A program made the translations under genes and the position numbers. A stretch of 8,509 bases of DNA, taken from 1-14-2-50-31-20 sp964617555 (GTDB lineage Bacteria > Bacteroidota > Ignavibacteria > Ignavibacteriales > Melioribacteraceae). Below are positions 5,883-8,509 of the stretch, in pieces; positions within the stretch are counted from its first letter, which is position 1, and the number at the start of each line of letters is the position of its first letter. A model generated the notes under the pieces. It did not search any database. It saw nothing but the letters and a program-made list of their open reading frames with translations, and was not told where the DNA came from. The stretch covers positions 1 to 8,509 of the forward strand of contig CAZTYP010000093.1 in assembly GCA_964617555.1 (NCBI GenBank), in the 5' to 3' direction.

Positions 5883-6449
5883 GTGTATAACCTTTTACAT
5901 AATATAGATAAAGCCTTTTTCGTGTTTTTTAATCAAACTTTATCAAATCCTTTTTTCGATAAATTTTTTCCGTTTATTACCGATGTAAAAAACTGGTATA
6001 TCGCATTTATAATTTTGTGGCTTATTGCAATTTTTAAAGGAGGCAGAATCGGGAAAATTTCCGCTGTGGGAATAATTTTTGTGATAATTACCTCCGATCA
6101 AATCAGCAGCCATATTTTAAAACCTTTATTCGAAAGAATTCGTCCTTGTAATTTTTTACAAAATGTTCATCTGCTTGTAGCTTGTAGCAAATCATATTCT
6201 ATGCCATCTTCACACGCAACAAATAATTTTGCGGCGGCGGTATTTTTTAGCCGCTTGTTTCCGAAATTTAGAATCCCTTTTTTTGTTGTTGCAACTCTTA
6301 TTGCTCTTTCCAGAGTAATAGTCGGAGTGCATTATTTTTCGGATATTTTAGCGGGAGCATTACTCGGCAGCCTTATCGGGTATCTTTTTTCTCTGGCAGC
6401 TGTCAAATTTGATTATTATATTGAAAACAAAAGAAAAAAGATACGGTGA
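5883..6449 (+). CDS. PAP2-superfamily integral membrane phosphatase
   Basis: 188 residues with about five hydrophobic segments and the full three-part PAP2 signature: KPLFERIRP (Lys80-Pro88, KX6RP), PSSH (108-111, the PSGH motif with catalytic His111) and SRVIVGVHYFSD (143-154, SRX5HX3D with His150 and Asp154). Such enzymes remove phosphate from phosphatidic acid, phosphatidylglycerol phosphate or undecaprenyl pyrophosphate on the outer face of the membrane; the substrate cannot be told from sequence alone. The GTG at 5883 is chosen because an in-frame stop lies three codons upstream and the following YNLLHNIDKAFFVFFNQ is a usual N-terminus for the family. Its stop lies four bases before the AMP nucleosidase start, so the genes are co-transcribed. 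Confidence 0.92.
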   Translation: MYNLLHNIDKAFFVFFNQTLSNPFFDKFFPFITDVKNWYIAFIILWLIAIFKGGRIGKISAVGIIFVIITSDQISSHILKPLFERIRPCNFLQNVHLLVACSKSYSMPSSHATNNFAAAVFFSRLFPKFRIPFFVVATLIALSRVIVGVHYFSDILAGALLGSLIGYLFSLAAVKFDYYIENKRKKIR

Positions 6450-6453
6450 AATT

Positions 6454-7230
6454 ATGTACACAAAATTAGAAATTGCAAAAAATTGGCTCCCCAGATATAC
6501 GGGGACAAAAATCGATGATTTCGGGGATTATCTGTTAATTACAAATTTTCACAATTATGTTGAAAAATTTGCAGAAAAATTTAATTGCGATATAAAGGGG
6601 GAAGGACGCCCCATGCAAACGGCAACCAATAATAACGGTTTATCAATTGTTAATTTCGGGATAGGTTCTGCAAATGCGGCAACCATAATGGATTTACTTA
6701 TTGCAAAAAAACCAAAAGGGGTATTGTTTTTAGGTAAATGCGGCGGATTAAAAAAAAGTACCGACCTCGGACATTTTATTTTACCTACGGCAGCAATACG
6801 AGGTGAAGGAACCGGAAAAGATTACATGCCTCCGGAAGTACCGGCTTTACCCTCTTTTAAATTGCATAAATTTGTTTCTTCAAAAATTGTTGAAAAAAAG
6901 ATGGAATACAGAACCGGTGTTATTTATACAACCAACCGACGACTTTGGGAACATGATGCAGAATTTAAAACATATTTACGACGTCTTGGTGCAATAGGTA
7001 TAGACATGGAAACAGCCACCATCTTTATTGTGGGTTATGCAAATCAAATTGCACGTGGTGCCCTTCTTCTTGTTTCGGATTTGCCAATGGTTCCCGAAGG
7101 GGTAAAAACGGAAGATTCCGATAAAGCGGTTACTCAAAAATTTGTTGATTTACATCTTGAAATAGGTATTGAAGCAATGACCGATGTGGGAACAAAGGGA
7201 GAAAAAATAAAACACTTTACTTTTGAATAA
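6454..7230 (+). CDS. amn: AMP nucleosidase, short Bacteroidota-type
   Basis: Hydrolyses AMP to adenine and ribose 5-phosphate, a purine salvage and energy-balance step in the cytosol. The 258 residues form only the nucleoside-phosphorylase-like catalytic domain; the regulatory N-terminal domain of the 484-residue E. coli Amn is absent, as in Bacteroidota enzymes. Visible: the opening IAKNWLPRYTG, TNFHNYVEKFA, the phosphate-binding loop FLGKCGGLKK (92-101), RGEGTGKDYMPPEVPALP (116-133), YTTNRRLWEHD (158-168), the nucleoside-binding IDMETATIF (183-191, Met185-Glu186) and LVSDLPM with likely general acid Asp209. I start at ATG 6454, preceded by GGTGA at 6445-6449, which contains the stop of the PAP2 gene. 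An in-frame TTG at 6409 would add 15 residues overlapping PAP2 and is unlikely. Confidence 0.93.
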   Translation: MYTKLEIAKNWLPRYTGTKIDDFGDYLLITNFHNYVEKFAEKFNCDIKGEGRPMQTATNNNGLSIVNFGIGSANAATIMDLLIAKKPKGVLFLGKCGGLKKSTDLGHFILPTAAIRGEGTGKDYMPPEVPALPSFKLHKFVSSKIVEKKMEYRTGVIYTTNRRLWEHDAEFKTYLRRLGAIGIDMETATIFIVGYANQIARGALLLVSDLPMVPEGVKTEDSDKAVTQKFVDLHLEIGIEAMTDVGTKGEKIKHFTFE

Positions 7231-7248
7231 ATTAAAACCGGAAAAACG

Positions 7249-7683
7249 ATGTTTACAAAAAAAAATATTATTATCAATCTGTTTATTATCTTTTTTTCTG
7301 CAAATTTTTCTTTTGCACAACTAACCCAAACCGAAGCAAATGCAACAATAGAAAATTTCTTTTCTCTTTGTAAAAAAGGGGATTTTCATAATTCCGCAAA
7401 ACTTCTTATTTACTTCGGACAAGATAAAGTAAGATTATATAAAGATTTTTTTAATCCCGATAACCCTGATGAATTTAAAGAAGTTAAAAGAATTTGCAAA
7501 AAAGTTAATGCAACTCTTCTTATCAGCGATTCTTACACAATAGGAAAACTCAGAAAATTAAAATTTAACGGCGAAACGGTTCAAGGGGTTAATGTGTTGT
7601 TCAAAAGCGGGAAACAAAAAATACGGAAAAGGATTTTATTAAAAAAAATAAACGATAAAACGGGAATTTTGGATTACAGTTAA
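7249..7683 (+). CDS. Small secreted protein of unknown function
   Basis: 144 residues that I do not recognise at family level. Residues 1-23 form a signal peptide (Lys-rich start, hydrophobic INLFIIFFSANFSF, cleavage after FSFA), leaving Gln at the mature N-terminus, a common pattern in Bacteroidota. There is no lipobox Cys at the cleavage site, so a soluble periplasmic protein is expected. The mature part begins with a helix (TQTEANATIENFFSLCKKGDF), and its end alternates strands (VNVLFKSGKQKIRKRILLKK...GILDYS), reminiscent of NTF2-like small secreted domains (DUF4878 type); that is only a fold guess. It starts 18 bases after the AMP nucleosidase stop, so it is probably the last gene of the PAP2-amn operon. 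The mature protein is strongly basic. Confidence 0.75.
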   Translation: MFTKKNIIINLFIIFFSANFSFAQLTQTEANATIENFFSLCKKGDFHNSAKLLIYFGQDKVRLYKDFFNPDNPDEFKEVKRICKKVNATLLISDSYTIGKLRKLKFNGETVQGVNVLFKSGKQKIRKRILLKKINDKTGILDYS

Positions 7684-7700
7684 TCTCTAACATTGCTTAT

Positions 7701-7737
7701 ATGCCTATTTGTTTTAATACATTTAGGCGTTTTATAT
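7701..7737 (+). terminator. Weak candidate terminator after the PAP2-amn operon
   Basis: Stem ATGCCTA (7701-7707) with TAGGCGT (7724-7730), seven pairs including one G-U, a 16-base loop, then TTTATAT. It is correctly placed 18 bases after the last gene of the operon, but the loop is long and the T tract is interrupted, so this is only a moderate match. Confidence 0.35.
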
Positions 7738-7780
7738 TTAAATGTTAAAAATTTTTTAATTATAAAAAGTCTTTTATTTA

Positions 7781-7797
7781 GCAGTAATTATTACCGC
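7781..7797 (-). terminator. Weak candidate hairpin after the winged-helix gene
   Basis: On the minus strand GCGGTAA and TTACTGC (7781-7797) pair over seven positions with one G-U and a three-base loop, 34 bases past the stop of the minus-strand gene. The following sequence is TAAATAAAAGACTTTTT, so the T run is displaced. It may terminate or merely stabilise the transcript end. Confidence 0.3.
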
Positions 7798-7831
7798 CGA
7801 TTGCTTTACAATTTTACCTTTTTTAATGAAA

Positions 7832-8428
7832 TTATCCTGCATGTTGTGCCAAATAATCTATCCCGTTTTGAACAATTTCCCATTGTTCTTCTTTATTGTC
7901 ATAAGAAATTAATCCTTCATTAATCATATTATCTTTTTCAACATTTATCATTTCAATCCAGAGTTTTTCAAAACCGTTTGTTCCTTTTTCGTGATCTCCT
8001 GCTTTAAATTTTTTAGCCATCTCCTTTTCAATAAATCCTACAATGTCTACCGGCTTTGCTGTCCCGCCTAAATAAATTAATGCTTTCAAAATAGGAACTC
8101 TGTATTGCTCGTTTGGTGTAAAATCCATATCGGATAAATCAAGCTGAGTTAAATCGTTTTCCGTTTTGTCCGAGAACTCAACGGATGTTTTTCCCCCTTC
8201 GAGAAGAGAAAGAAAAGAACGATGGCATTCATCTAATTTTTCATAACCTTTTTCAATCGGCAAAATTCGGTTTATTATTTTTTGTGCTTCTGTAATAGAA
8301 CCATTTAAAATCTCTTCCGAACTTTTTTGTTTTAATTGCTGCAAATAATCTTTTATTTTGGAATTTATCGATAAAATTAAAGATTCTAATTCTTTGCCGT
8401 TTAATTCTCCCTTCTTTTTATTTTCCAT
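7832..8428 (-). CDS. Winged-helix protein resembling the Mrr N-terminal domain, no nuclease
   Basis: 198 residues from ATG 8428, chosen because GAGGT lies five bases upstream; an in-frame GTG at 8440 overlaps that site and is unlikely. Residues about 8-78 are predicted helical and highly charged (KELESLILSINSKIKDYLQQLKQ, then AQKIINRILPIEKGYEKLDECHRSFLSLL). An acidic linker follows (84-104). Residues about 108-196 look like the Mrr_N winged helix that precedes the nuclease in many type IV restriction enzymes: QYRVPILKALIYLGGTAKPVDIVGFIEKEM, then a Trp-containing helix, DNMINEGLISYDNKEEQWEIVQNGIDYL. The protein stops there, with no PD-(D/E)XK nuclease. It is convergent with the secreted-protein gene, has its own promoter, and no restriction or defence gene is next to it within the window. 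DNA binding or regulation is inferred; a protein-interaction role is possible. Confidence 0.7.
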   Translation of the reverse strand: MENKKKGELNGKELESLILSINSKIKDYLQQLKQKSSEEILNGSITEAQKIINRILPIEKGYEKLDECHRSFLSLLEGGKTSVEFSDKTENDLTQLDLSDMDFTPNEQYRVPILKALIYLGGTAKPVDIVGFIEKEMAKKFKAGDHEKGTNGFEKLWIEMINVEKDNMINEGLISYDNKEEQWEIVQNGIDYLAQHAG

Positions 8429-8451
8429 TTGTAACCTCACACTAATTTTTT

Positions 8452-8481
8452 ATTATACATCTTGATATTTATTCGAATCAA
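8452..8481 (-). promoter_or_regulatory. Predicted promoter of the winged-helix gene
   Basis: On the minus strand TTGATT (8476-8481) and a perfect TATAAT (8452-8457) are 18 bases apart. Transcription would begin near 8445, leaving a leader of about 17 bases that contains the GAGGT ribosome-binding site. The agreement of promoter, leader and start codon supports monocistronic expression. Confidence 0.55.
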
Positions 8482-8509
8482 AAGTTATGCCGAAACGTTT
8501 TATCTTTTT

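Noticed and set aside
6409..6453. Upstream TTG start extending AMP nucleosidase
   Set aside because: It would overlap the PAP2 gene by 41 bases; the ATG at 6454 has a GGTGA site and gives the expected N-terminus.
7693..7923. Plus-strand hydrophobic open frame overlapping the end of the winged-helix gene
   Set aside because: Begins with TTG, lacks a ribosome-binding site, overlaps a better-supported gene by about 90 bases and reads like translated A+T-rich spacer.

Overview
The window is A+T-rich and densely coded, and looks like chromosomal DNA from the Bacteroidota/Ignavibacteriota (FCB) side of the bacteria. This placement is an inference. It rests on a short AMP nucleosidase of the Bacteroidota type, a two-domain-type SppA with the ending RLPFEIEIN, a secreted protein whose signal peptide ends FSFA|Q, starts with weak or absent Shine-Dalgarno sites, and one -33/-7 (TTTG / TAnnTTTG) promoter-like site. 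I see no tRNA, rRNA, CRISPR array, insertion sequence or phage gene.

Layout. Positions 1-1658 (+) hold the 3' part of sppA (membrane protease), a small NifX/NifB-type cofactor-binding protein, and a free-standing homologue of the archaeal threonyl-tRNA synthetase editing domain, closely packed as one probable operon. A convergent gap at 1659-1750 carries two perfect inverted repeats, one of them a good intrinsic terminator for glnA. Positions 1751-3646 (-) hold an lrp/asnC-family regulator followed by glnA (type I glutamine synthetase). The two are separated by three bases, and the glnA ribosome-binding site lies in the last codons of lrp. Upstream of lrp are a promoter and two near-identical palindromic boxes spaced 31 bp apart, likely operators. 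The gap at 3647-4013 also holds a structured element that could be a small + strand RNA or a terminator. Positions 4014-5783 (-) encode a soluble hybrid histidine kinase (PAS-HisKA-HATPase-REC). Positions 5883-7683 (+) form a tight three-gene run: PAP2 membrane phosphatase, AMP nucleosidase and a small secreted protein. Positions 7832-8428 (-) encode a probable winged-helix protein resembling the N-terminal domain of Mrr-type restriction enzymes but without a nuclease domain.

The lrp-glnA pair is a coherent nitrogen-assimilation unit: a feast/famine regulator controlling ammonium incorporation. The rest is mostly housekeeping: membrane proteolysis, lipid phosphate hydrolysis, AMP breakdown and signalling. 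I do not see a clear new multi-gene system. The items most worth following are the stand-alone tRNA-editing-like domain with altered catalytic positions, the in-phase operator boxes before lrp, the structured element at 3757-3843, and the nuclease-less Mrr_N-like protein.
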